NCBI GenBank assembly: GCA_021203585.1
Contig: JAJQAW010000269.1
Coordinates: forward strand, 1-5,770
Reading direction: 5' to 3'
DNA: 5,770 nucleotides
Source of the DNA: Rikenellaceae bacterium
GTDB lineage: Bacteria > Bacteroidota > Bacteroidia > Bacteroidales > Rikenellaceae
In this document: piece by piece, positions 1 through 5,770 of the stretch
Layout: every line of letters starts with the position of its first letter
Position numbering within the stretch: the first letter of the stretch is position 1
The notes under the pieces: model-generated
What the model was told of the DNA's origin: nothing
Databases searched by the model: none
The model's input: only the letters and a program-made list of their open reading frames with translations
Translations under genes and position numbers: made by a program

Positions 1-129
1 GATATCGTGGAGCGGGTTTTGGCCCAGTCGGATCAATTGAAATTGAGCAAGGAATTTTTATCCTCGGTACTGGATGCCATCCACATCGAAAGCATCAACC
101 GGCAAAATAAAATTATGAACAGCAAATAG
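1..129 (+). CDS. Chorismate mutase (type II) C-terminus, probably of a bifunctional DAHP synthase/chorismate mutase; 5' partial
   Basis: Frame 1 is open from the window edge to TAG at 127-129 and encodes 42 residues. The segment LSKEFLSSVLDAIH, followed by ESINRQNKIMN, matches the last helix of AroQ-type chorismate mutase, where a Leu-Ser-x-x-Phe turn leads into an A-I-H-x-E-S-I-x-x-Q helix lining the active site. Chorismate mutase converts chorismate to prephenate, the entry to phenylalanine and tyrosine synthesis, in the cytoplasm. In Bacteroidota this domain is usually fused behind a DAHP synthase domain of about 250 residues, so the fused form is expected, but the DAHP synthase part lies outside the window and this is inference. 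The gene ends about 75 bases before a strong terminator, which separates it from the downstream operon. A stand-alone chorismate mutase is the alternative. Confidence 0.8.
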   Translation, partial: DIVERVLAQSDQLKLSKEFLSSVLDAIHIESINRQNKIMNSK

Positions 130-202
130 ACGGAGCCAAAATCCGGAGCAGAGGGACCGCAGCAAGGGGGTGCGGAGCCCTCGCTCCCGGAATATGGATG
201 GT

Positions 203-232
203 AAAACCGGACAGGGATCTGTCCGGTTTTTT
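203..232 (+). terminator. Rho-independent terminator after the chorismate mutase gene
   Basis: A perfect 12-bp inverted repeat, AAAACCGGACAG (203-214) and CTGTCCGGTTTT (219-230), encloses a four-base GGAT loop. The T run extends to 232. The A-run on the 5' side and T-run on the 3' side mean it could also work for transcripts from the minus strand, though no minus-strand gene ends here. It should insulate the kinase operon from the aromatic amino acid gene upstream. Confidence 0.88.
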
Positions 233-293
233 GGTGCGCGAACCGTTTGCCTCTCTTTTTTTGAGTACCGGTTCGAATTTCTTTGAACACAAT

Positions 294-314
294 ATTGTTT
301 TCTGGAAAAACAAT
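294..314. promoter_or_regulatory. Inverted repeat over the candidate promoter; possible operator or leader hairpin
   Basis: ATTGTTTT (294-301) and AAAACAAT (307-314) are perfect inverted copies separated by CTGGA. The left arm overlaps a 10-bp palindrome, ACAATATTGT (289-298). The repeat sits exactly between and over the proposed -33 and -7 elements, where a repressor would act. A/T-rich DNA produces such repeats by chance fairly often, so the functional reading is tentative. Confidence 0.3.
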
Positions 315-324
315 TCTATATTTA
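294..324 (+). promoter_or_regulatory. Candidate Bacteroidota-type promoter for the kinase-vWA-WG operon
   Basis: TATATTTA at 317-324 matches seven of the eight positions of the Bacteroidota -7 element (TAnnTTTG), missing only the final G. ATTG at 294-297 lies 19 bases upstream, the spacing expected for the -33 TTTG element, and matches three of four bases. A start near 330 would leave a leader of about 20 bases before the ATG at 351. The region is clearly more A/T-rich than its surroundings. These are weak matches in A/T-rich DNA; the placement is supported mainly by the need for a promoter between the terminator at 203-232 and the operon. Confidence 0.33.
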
Positions 325-350
325 CCACTTAATAGAGTAAATATGCTATA

Positions 351-1889
351 ATGTATGCCGATATAAGTTATTATTTGGAGGCTATTGGCAATCTGGCGGG
401 AAGGTTTCGAACGTTGAAATCGATCGACATTCTCCTGGATAATCGGGGAATGCCTGATTTTCAGTCGGGAAGCCGGTCCGTGATTTTCAAGGTCGGTGTG
501 TGGGGCGGCAAGTATGCAATGAAATGTTATACCCACTCCGGTGCCGCCCGAAAGCGTCATGCCGAAGCGGTGGCGGATTACCTGAACCGGATGTCTTTTC
601 CCGAGCTCTCTCCCTACCGGTATTTGGATCGGGAAATCTACATCTACGATCATTCGGGACAGGGAGCTTTTCAGCCCGTTGCACTCACTCCTTGGGTGGA
701 GGGAATCACTTTGCGGCGTTGGTTGGCCGACCGTTGCGGAGCCCGGGATCGGCCGGCGATCCGGAAGATGGCCGCGACCTTTGTGGATTTGGCTCTCCGG
801 TTGCTCGAACAACCTTGGGCTCACGGGAATTTGAAGCCGGAAAATATCATCGTCTCCAAGACCCATCGACTCCGGTTGATCGATTATGACAATATGTACC
901 TTCCTTCGTTTTCCGGTCTGGAATCTCCGGAACTGGGAACGCCCGGATTCCAACATCCGTACCGCACGGCCCGGTTTTTCAACTCCCACCTGGACGACTA
1001 TTCGTTGGCCCTCATCGCTACGGCATTGTATGCGCTCAGTGACTTTCCGCAGTGGTATCCGAAGCGGCAGGAGGAGGAGCTGCTGCTGTTCGATCCCCAC
1101 GAAGTTCTGGCCGGAAAATCGGCTGAATTGCATGCCGTAAAAACCCATTGGCTGGAGTCCAACCGAACCGATTTATACCGGTTGGCCATTCAACTGCAAC
1201 AACCGGCTCCGCACCTGCCGGAACTGCCTCGGATTCTGAAACAGATTCGGCCGGAGGAACAGCCCGTGCGGTATCCGGTAGCCGGAGAGGTCTCGGAGAT
1301 ATACCGGGAGAATGGATTCTACGGCTTCCGGAGCGGTAAAAGAGAAAAATTAACGGAAGCGGTTTTCGACGATGCGGGAGGATTCCACGATGGATTGGCG
1401 CGGGTGCGCATCGGCAAGAAGAACTATTATATAGGTACCGACGGGAAAAAGCGGATCGATGCTACGGCCTTTGAACAAACCGAGGATTTTTCCCAACGCC
1501 GGGCGGCCGTTCGAAAAGGAAAACGCTGGGAATTTATCGATTCGAGCGGAGCGTTGGTCATTCCGCTGCAGTTCCGCTCCGTTCGTCCGTTCCGGCAAAA
1601 TCGGGCAGCCGTACAATTCCGCGATCAATGGGGTTATATCGATCCTACCGGAGATTGCTGCATTCCTCCTGCTTTCGATCAGGCTTTCGATTTTCGGGAA
1701 GGAATAGCGGTGGCCGGGGTGAAGGGGAAATTCGGCTACATCGATCCGGCGGGCCGCTGGCTCACGGAACCCTGCTTTTCTTTCGCCTGCGGTTTTCGGC
1801 GGGGAGAGGCCACGGCCGAAGCCGACGGCAAGGTATTCCGGATTGTCTGTGATCGGAAAGGGCTCACGATGCATCCGGTAACAGTATAA
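351..1889 (+). CDS. Protein-kinase-like protein with C-terminal WG repeats; catalytic Asp replaced by Asn
   Basis: A 512-residue soluble protein without signal peptide or membrane segment. Residues 1-40 form a module (YLEA-GN-GRF-TL) shared with the third gene of the operon. The kinase-like domain spans about 37-300: A56-M57-K58 is the VAIK lysine motif, H158-G-N-L-K-P-E-N165 the catalytic loop, D178-Y-D the DFG equivalent, G196-T-P-G-F-Q-H-P the end of the activation segment, and D216-Y-S-L the helix-F aspartate. The catalytic base Asp is Asn160 (codon AAT at 828-830), so activity may be lost or altered, while the Lys, loop Asn and Mg-binding Asp remain. Residues 318-503 are five to six WG repeats, probably a protein-binding surface. 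The ATG at 351 is the first after an in-frame stop at 333-335, and the distance to YLEA agrees with the third gene. No Shine-Dalgarno sequence is visible. It is the first gene of a three-gene operon. Confidence 0.93.
   Translation: MYADISYYLEAIGNLAGRFRTLKSIDILLDNRGMPDFQSGSRSVIFKVGVWGGKYAMKCYTHSGAARKRHAEAVADYLNRMSFPELSPYRYLDREIYIYDHSGQGAFQPVALTPWVEGITLRRWLADRCGARDRPAIRKMAATFVDLALRLLEQPWAHGNLKPENIIVSKTHRLRLIDYDNMYLPSFSGLESPELGTPGFQHPYRTARFFNSHLDDYSLALIATALYALSDFPQWYPKRQEEELLLFDPHEVLAGKSAELHAVKTHWLESNRTDLYRLAIQLQQPAPHLPELPRILKQIRPEEQPVRYPVAGEVSEIYRENGFYGFRSGKREKLTEAVFDDAGGFHDGLARVRIGKKNYYIGTDGKKRIDATAFEQTEDFSQRRAAVRKGKRWEFIDSSGALVIPLQFRSVRPFRQNRAAVQFRDQWGYIDPTGDCCIPPAFDQAFDFREGIAVAGVKGKFGYIDPAGRWLTEPCFSFACGFRRGEATAEADGKVFRIVCDRKGLTMHPVTV
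1302..1859 (+). other. WG-repeat region of the kinase-like protein
   Basis: Residues 318-503 contain five full and one partial repeat of about 33 residues. Each has the pattern G-x-A-x-V, then a short turn, W/F/Y-G-Y/F-I-D-x-x-G, then I-P-x-x-F-D. The clearest copies are QWGYIDPTG (426-434) and KFGYIDPAG (460-468). The second and third copies are eroded, reading NYYIGTDG and RWEFIDSSG, and the last ends without a following strand. WG repeats (Pfam WG_beta_rep) are predicted beta-rich repeats whose binding partners are generally unknown. Confidence 0.87.
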
Positions 1890-1908
1890 CATTTTAAAAA
1901 AACATTTC

Positions 1909-2793
1909 ATGATGAGCGAACAGCCACACTATTGCGCGCGGATCACGCGGAAATGTCCATCGGCATTCGTGTTTTTGATCAATCTGTCGGGTTCGATGGA
2001 AGAACGGGTAACTTGGAACGGAGAAGCGGTCAGTAAATCCGTAGCCGTATCGGAATTGATCAACGGGACCATTGCCGAACTAATCCATCATTGCCGTCGG
2101 GAAGAGGGTTACCGGGATTACCTGGACATCGCCGTGATCGGTTACGGCGGCGACCGGGCGTGGTCGCTGTTGCCGGAAGGCCACAGCCATCCGGTATTCC
2201 GCAAACCGGACGAACTGGCCTACGCGCCGGTTGAAACGATCCGAATTTTTAAGGAAAGACAACTTCCGGACGGTAACCGGGCAGTGGCGGCTACCGAAAG
2301 CAAGTGCTGGGTAAAACCGCATGTCTTGGGAAAAACTCCGATGTTCGGCGCCTTGGAGCAGGTTTACCGGCTGCTTTTCGACTGGACCCGGCAACACGGT
2401 GCGGAGCGGTGTTTTCCGCCCATTGTTATCAATATATCGGACGGCGAAGCTACGGATGCCGAACCCCGGGAATTGCTGGCCATGGCGGAAAAAATCCGGG
2501 AATTGCGCACGGCAGACGGAAACGTCCTGTTGATGAATATTTTCATCGGAGCGGAGAGCGGTAAACCGGCCGTGTTGTTTCCCGCAAACGAGTCCGAACT
2601 TCCCGATACGCCCTATGCCCGGTTGTTGTTTGCCATGTCCAGCCCGATGCCGGCCATTTACCGCGCCCGGATCGGAGAACTGACCGGAAATCCCGTACCG
2701 GAATCCTGCCGCGGGATGAGCTACAACGCTTCGATGACCGATTTGATCAGCCTGTTGAATATCGGATCGCTCAGTGTTTCTTTTTTAACTTAA
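1909..2793 (+). CDS. vWA (von Willebrand factor A) domain protein of the TerY-like cytoplasmic type, with altered MIDAS
   Basis: A 294-residue soluble protein with no signal peptide. Residues 18-215 form the vWA fold: AFVFLINLSGSM (19-30) is beta strand 1 with the metal site, followed by DIAVIGYGGD (73-82), GKTPMFGAL (141-149) with the MIDAS threonine T143, and PPIVINISDGEATD (170-183) with the MIDAS aspartate D178. The normal D-x-S-x-S motif reads N25-L-S-G-S, so its first Asp is Asn (AAT at 1981-1983). The C-terminal part (FP...LPDTPYARLLFAMSS, then a helix and SLLNIGS) fits a family often found beside Ser/Thr kinases and PP2C phosphatases. It lies 19 bases after the kinase gene. Two adjacent ATGs (1909 and 1912) are possible starts; an A-rich leader replaces a Shine-Dalgarno. 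Likely a metal-dependent or adapted protein-interaction partner of the kinase. Confidence 0.92.
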   Translation: MMSEQPHYCARITRKCPSAFVFLINLSGSMEERVTWNGEAVSKSVAVSELINGTIAELIHHCRREEGYRDYLDIAVIGYGGDRAWSLLPEGHSHPVFRKPDELAYAPVETIRIFKERQLPDGNRAVAATESKCWVKPHVLGKTPMFGALEQVYRLLFDWTRQHGAERCFPPIVINISDGEATDAEPRELLAMAEKIRELRTADGNVLLMNIFIGAESGKPAVLFPANESELPDTPYARLLFAMSSPMPAIYRARIGELTGNPVPESCRGMSYNASMTDLISLLNIGSLSVSFLT

Positions 2794-2798
2794 ACGCC

Positions 2799-3686
2799 AT
2801 GAAAACAGTCAGTATTACCCAGTATCTGGAAGCCGTGGGCAACTCCTCCGGCCGCTTTAAAACCCTTTCCGGGCTGGAGCTCCTGCGCGACAGTCAGGGG
2901 CTACCCCGCTACGCGGTCCGCTCCGGGAGCCTCGATATTGCCGTTTCCGTACAGGGACAAAGCCATGTAATTTGCTGTCCGCTTCAGGGCGCCCAGGCAC
3001 TGGAGCTGCACCGCTCCATCCGTGACCGCTATGCGGGTCGGCCTCCCCGGGTATTGCTCGCGGAGGTGCTGATTTTCCCTGATCGGCAGGAGAGTTTCTG
3101 GCAGGATGTCCTGCTGGTCGAGTCTCCCCCGGATCTCTTTGTGCCGGCTGACGCCGCCCGGACAGACCAGCCCGAAAGGTCCGCTCGGATGACTTTTACC
3201 GAAGGGCTGGCTGTCACGGAACGAGCGGGCCTCTACGGGTATGTCGACCCGCAGGGAAATACCGTTATGCCCTTCCGGTATGAATGGGCGGACCCTTTCG
3301 ACGAAGGTTTGGCCGTAGTGCGGAAAAACGGAAACTTCGGACTAATCGATAAACGGGGCCGTGAAATCTGCCCGCCGGAATACGAAGATATCCGGTGGCT
3401 TTCGGACAATGGGGTCGTTCTCGCGTGTCGGGAAGGGGCCTGGAGCCTCAAAAACCGCGAAGGAGAGCCGATTCATACCCATACGTTCGATTATATCTGC
3501 GATTTTGCCGAGGACCTGGCTGTGGTTCGCCGGGAAGATCGATACGGCTACATCGATCGCTGCGGAGAAATCGTGATCCCGTTGATCTACGATCAGGCCT
3601 CTTCGTTTTCTGCGGAAGGATTGGCTACGGTGGAAAAAAAGGGACACTGCTTTTGCATCGATACCCAAGGGATGGTTTTCGACTGA
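2799..3686 (+). CDS. WG-repeat protein with an N-terminal half-kinase (N-lobe only) module
   Basis: A 295-residue soluble protein. Residues 9-36 (YLEAVGNSSGRFKTL, then LLRDSQGLP) align without gaps to residues 8-35 of the kinase-like protein two genes upstream. The alignment continues through strands resembling the kinase N-lobe: V57-I-C-C60 falls on A56-M-K-C59 of the kinase, so the ATP-anchoring Lys is a Cys. SFWQDVLLVESPP (99-111) falls on the kinase hinge, AFQPVALTPWVEG. No catalytic loop or DFG segment follows; after a linker (112-130) come four and a half WG repeats (131-294), for example LYGYVDPQGN and RYGYIDRCGE. It therefore cannot be an active kinase. It starts 5 bases after the vWA stop codon, so translation is probably coupled. 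Likely role is a scaffold or decoy paralogue of the kinase; this is inference. Confidence 0.92.
   Translation: MKTVSITQYLEAVGNSSGRFKTLSGLELLRDSQGLPRYAVRSGSLDIAVSVQGQSHVICCPLQGAQALELHRSIRDRYAGRPPRVLLAEVLIFPDRQESFWQDVLLVESPPDLFVPADAARTDQPERSARMTFTEGLAVTERAGLYGYVDPQGNTVMPFRYEWADPFDEGLAVVRKNGNFGLIDKRGREICPPEYEDIRWLSDNGVVLACREGAWSLKNREGEPIHTHTFDYICDFAEDLAVVRREDRYGYIDRCGEIVIPLIYDQASSFSAEGLATVEKKGHCFCIDTQGMVFD
3189..3680 (+). other. WG-repeat region of the third operon protein
   Basis: Residues 131-294 contain about four and a half repeats of 33-36 residues: EGLAVTERAGLYGYVDPQGN, EGLAVVRKNGNFGLIDKRGR, NGVVLACREGAWSLKNREGE, EDLAVVRREDRYGYIDRCGE and the half repeat EGLATVEKKGHCFCIDTQG. They are closer to the WG consensus than those of the kinase-like protein, with EGLAV well preserved; the third copy has lost the G-Y-I-D core. 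Confidence 0.88.
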
Positions 3687-3767
3687 TCGGAGCGGATTCG
3701 ATATACGATGGATTCCTGCCGTTCCGGGCTACCGGGCCGCAAAAGTTTTCGGGAAGGTACGGCCTCT

Positions 3768-4250
3768 TTACGATTGCCGGGGCCGCCAGAAGGTAAAATA
3801 TTTTTGCATCAGGAAACTGAAACCAACGGTGATCACGGTTACGAGTGCTTTGGAAACGGTAGGATAAACCTGCAGCACGTCCACCAGTAATTTGATGCCC
3901 AGGTAATTAATTGTTAAATTGGCCAGATAGACCATCACATACCGGAAAAGCTGCGTGCTGCTGCGGAGCGGGGAGGCCTTGAAGGTAATATTTTTTTGAA
4001 GCCAGAATCCGGTCAGAGTAGCGATCGGGGAGCTGATCAACAGGGCCGCGATGTGTGGAGAGATGACCACACAGCCCAATTGCCAGTTCGTTCGGTGAAA
4101 CAGGAAGTGGTAGCATCCGGCATACAAGAGGATGTCGAAACACAGATTCGCCGCTCCGCAAAAACCGTAGCGGAACAGCTCCTTGGGAATCCATCTCCGA
4201 AAAATCGGCAGATAAAACCAATCGATGCATCGTGTGATCCAACCCTTCAT
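3768..4250 (-). CDS. GtrA-like family integral membrane protein
   Basis: A 160-residue protein with four predicted membrane helices at about 27-50, 60-84, 102-126 and 131-150, the usual size and topology of the GtrA family (Pfam PF04138). Family hallmarks are the L-F-R-Y-G-F-x-G-A-A-N start of helix 1 and the aromatic/basic ends FWLQKNITFK (82-91) and FLMQKYFTFW (146-155) after helices 2 and 4. Members are inner-membrane proteins linked to cell-surface polysaccharide or teichoic acid glycosylation; some are thought to help move lipid-linked sugars across the membrane. The substrate here is unknown. It starts 8 bases after the stop of the patatin/barrel gene, so it is probably co-transcribed. 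The basic, aromatic residues 1-26 form a cytoplasmic N-terminal extension. Confidence 0.93.
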   Translation of the reverse strand: MKGWITRCIDWFYLPIFRRWIPKELFRYGFCGAANLCFDILLYAGCYHFLFHRTNWQLGCVVISPHIAALLISSPIATLTGFWLQKNITFKASPLRSSTQLFRYVMVYLANLTINYLGIKLLVDVLQVYPTVSKALVTVITVGFSFLMQKYFTFWRPRQS

Positions 4251-4258
4251 GTGTCCGG

Positions 4259-5770
4259 CTAATAAAATAACCCCCGTTTATTGAACAGCGTGAAGCCGAG
4301 GTTGAAAACAATAAACCATTTCCGTGAAGCTTCGTCGAAATTAGTCAGGGTCAGACTGGCCGGACCAATGGGAGTCTGGTATACCAGCGAGGAATTAAAA
4401 ATGTGCCGCATCTTATCTTTCATTCGGATTCCGCTCTCCAGAAATTGATCCGAGAAATACAAGTGCAGGCTATTGGAGAGGTAGAAATTGTCGTTGATTT
4501 CGACGATCGGCAGCAATCCGATGCCCAGGTAATACTCTCCCCTGAATTTGTCCATATACAGATATTGGCTGTAGGGGGTAGGAGTGTATCCGGGGGAGAC
4601 GAAATTGGTGGCCCGGGCGGTATGAAAATCGGGGCGGTTGGTCCAGGCCGCTTCGAGGTCGTAGCCCAGAATAAACCATTTGTTCAGCGCAATATACTCC
4701 TCTCGGGAGAAACGGGCTCCAAACCACCGCCGGTTCGTTCTTCCCGGAAAAGGATTCATTCCGTACTGTATAAATCCGTCCGAATCGACTACCGGCTGAC
4801 CGGTTTCATCCAACGGAATGTAGTATTCTCCGGGCCGGAAGCGCTCGTTCCCGTCGATAAAGACGGCCGATACGCTTTGCCGGGTCCCGCGGGTCGGAAA
4901 CATCCGGTAATTCAGTGTACTGCGGGAGGCTTCCACCTGTGCCCCGTAATAACCGAAAAGCGTGCGGTCGAGGGTACCGAATTCCCGCCGCGGGTTTTCC
5001 CGCTCATAGTATTTGTATTCGTCCCGTCCCAGGTTGAACCGAAAAACCAGGGCGGAGCTCCGGCCTAGCGGAAAACCGAAAGATGCGGAGGCGAACATAT
5101 CGTTGTAGCCGTTGTAGCCGTACCGGTCGAAAGTTCCCCAATTGGGGCCTCTCCGATAGTTATAACTGTTGAAGTTCAGAAAAAGGTCGAAATAAACCGG
5201 TGATTTAAAATAAAAATCGCTTCGCCATCCGGTCCGTACCGCCGTGTAGAGGCCGCTGAAATTCATATCCAGCCGAAGACCGTGAGCGCTTCGGGCGATG
5301 GTTTTGTATTCCAGTCCGACATAGGCCTGATTCAGCGCCGAGGTGGAAATATTTCCACCGAACTTCAGCCGGAAACTCGGCCGGGTACGCAGTGAAAGAT
5401 CCACGGCAAAAAAGCCGGTCGAATCGTTGTAGTGGACTTCCGGGTAATCGCCGATTACTTCCCCTTCGGAGAGGATTTTAAAGTAAGCCGATTTGAATTC
5501 GCGGAAGCTGAACGAACGGCTCATGGTTTCGTCCAGGCCGAGCATCCGGCGAATGTAATGAGCCTGATCGTCGGTCAATCCGTTGACCCGGTAGTCGTCG
5601 AAAACCAATTCCAGAAGTCGGGAACGGAATACCAACCGCTTGTAATGAAGCTCTTCCGGGTCTTGCCGCCGAACCACCTTGCTCCGGATCTCTGCCATTT
5701 GCGCCATAGCGTCGGCATATCCCTGGTCCATGATGTACTGAGCCTGGCTGAAATCGAGCATATTGATGGT
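4259..5770 (-). CDS. Patatin-like phospholipase with C-terminal outer-membrane beta-barrel; 5' partial
   Basis: The reading frame is open through the window edge (codons ACC ATC AAT precede the ATG at 5761), so the ATG at 5759-5761 is probably internal and the true start lies outside. Counting from that Met, residues 1-32 (LDFSQAQYIMDQGYADAMAQ, then MAEIRSKV) look like the last helix of a bacterial patatin domain. Residues about 46-127 resemble a single POTRA-like domain, and about 128-500 are alternating aromatic strands of a BamA/surface-antigen-type barrel, ending in GLFY with the C-terminal aromatic residue needed for outer-membrane insertion. The expected full length is about 750 residues, with a signal peptide and a patatin domain with GxSxG and DG/A catalytic motifs upstream. 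The family hydrolyses phospholipids; whether the lipase faces the periplasm or is exported is unresolved. Followed after 8 bases by the GtrA-like gene. Confidence 0.88.
   Translation of the reverse strand, partial: TINMLDFSQAQYIMDQGYADAMAQMAEIRSKVVRRQDPEELHYKRLVFRSRLLELVFDDYRVNGLTDDQAHYIRRMLGLDETMSRSFSFREFKSAYFKILSEGEVIGDYPEVHYNDSTGFFAVDLSLRTRPSFRLKFGGNISTSALNQAYVGLEYKTIARSAHGLRLDMNFSGLYTAVRTGWRSDFYFKSPVYFDLFLNFNSYNYRRGPNWGTFDRYGYNGYNDMFASASFGFPLGRSSALVFRFNLGRDEYKYYERENPRREFGTLDRTLFGYYGAQVEASRSTLNYRMFPTRGTRQSVSAVFIDGNERFRPGEYYIPLDETGQPVVDSDGFIQYGMNPFPGRTNRRWFGARFSREEYIALNKWFILGYDLEAAWTNRPDFHTARATNFVSPGYTPTPYSQYLYMDKFRGEYYLGIGLLPIVEINDNFYLSNSLHLYFSDQFLESGIRMKDKMRHIFNSSLVYQTPIGPASLTLTNFDEASRKWFIVFNLGFTLFNKRGLFY

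Noticed and set aside
267..283. GGTTCGAAT resembling a tRNA T-loop or an integration site at a tRNA end
   Set aside because: The flanking bases do not form the five-base T-stem and no other tRNA arms are present; no second copy is seen in the window.
344..352. TGCTATAAT, an extended -10 box in the E. coli sense
   Set aside because: It overlaps the start codon, which would place transcription inside the gene, and Bacteroidota use a different promoter consensus.
33..1148. A 371-codon open frame on the minus strand, antisense to the kinase-like gene
   Set aside because: It overlaps the kinase-like gene, the leader and the terminator, has no recognisable domain and a composition typical of an antisense shadow; the plus-strand gene has clear kinase and WG motifs.
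1350..1910. A 186-codon minus-strand open frame opposite the WG repeats
   Set aside because: Lies wholly opposite a repeat-bearing coding region and shows no protein family signal.
351..3686. Mobile element carrying the three-gene operon
   Set aside because: No transposase, integrase, terminal repeats or target duplications are visible, and base composition is similar to the flanking genes.
3687..3767. Possible bidirectional terminator between the convergent genes
   Set aside because: Only a four-base CCGG-GCTA-CCGG stem and a GGCCG/CGGCC pair with a 20-base loop can be drawn, with no T run directly after either.
4403..5068. A 221-codon plus-strand open frame inside the patatin/barrel gene
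   Set aside because: It is opposite clear beta-barrel strands, has no domain and no promoter or leader of its own.
1..5770. CRISPR array or rRNA/tRNA genes
   Set aside because: No regularly spaced direct repeats and no recognisable RNA gene structure were found on reading both strands.

Overview
The window looks like the chromosome of a Bacteroidota bacterium, most likely Bacteroidales and possibly Alistipes-like. Four things suggest this. The first gene ends like the type II chorismate mutase domain that these bacteria fuse to DAHP synthase. The last gene is a patatin/outer-membrane-barrel fusion of the kind common in the phylum. Start codons follow A/T-rich leaders with no Shine-Dalgarno sequence. 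The DNA is moderately GC-rich. The genus is only a guess.

Layout. Bases 1-129 (+) are the last 42 codons of a probable bifunctional DAHP synthase/chorismate mutase. A strong intrinsic terminator follows at 203-232, so the next genes need their own promoter, and a weak Bacteroidota-type candidate lies at 294-324 with a small inverted repeat over it. Bases 351-3686 (+) hold a tight three-gene operon: a Ser/Thr-kinase-like protein with a C-terminal WG-repeat domain, a von Willebrand A (vWA) protein, and a second WG-repeat protein. The gaps between them are 19 and 5 bases. On the opposite strand, running towards this operon, are a partial patatin-like phospholipase with an outer-membrane barrel (4259-5770) and, 8 bases downstream, a four-helix GtrA-like membrane protein (3768-4250). 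The convergent gap of 81 bases (3687-3767) has no convincing terminator.

The three-gene operon is the interesting part. Kinase plus vWA resembles the TerY-P type triads (vWA, kinase, PP2C phosphatase), but here the third position holds a WG-repeat protein and no phosphatase is visible. The third protein starts with the same module as the kinase (YLEA-GN-GRF-TL) and continues through what looks like the kinase N-lobe. At the hinge the whole C-lobe is missing and WG repeats follow directly, and the position of the ATP-anchoring lysine is a cysteine. The kinase itself has Asn where the catalytic Asp should be (HGNLKPEN), and the vWA protein has Asn in place of the first MIDAS Asp (NLSGS). My inference is a cytoplasmic signalling or scaffolding complex in which WG-repeat arms are displayed by a kinase-like protein and a half-kinase paralogue, with vWA as a partner. 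Whether it phosphorylates anything cannot be decided from the sequence.
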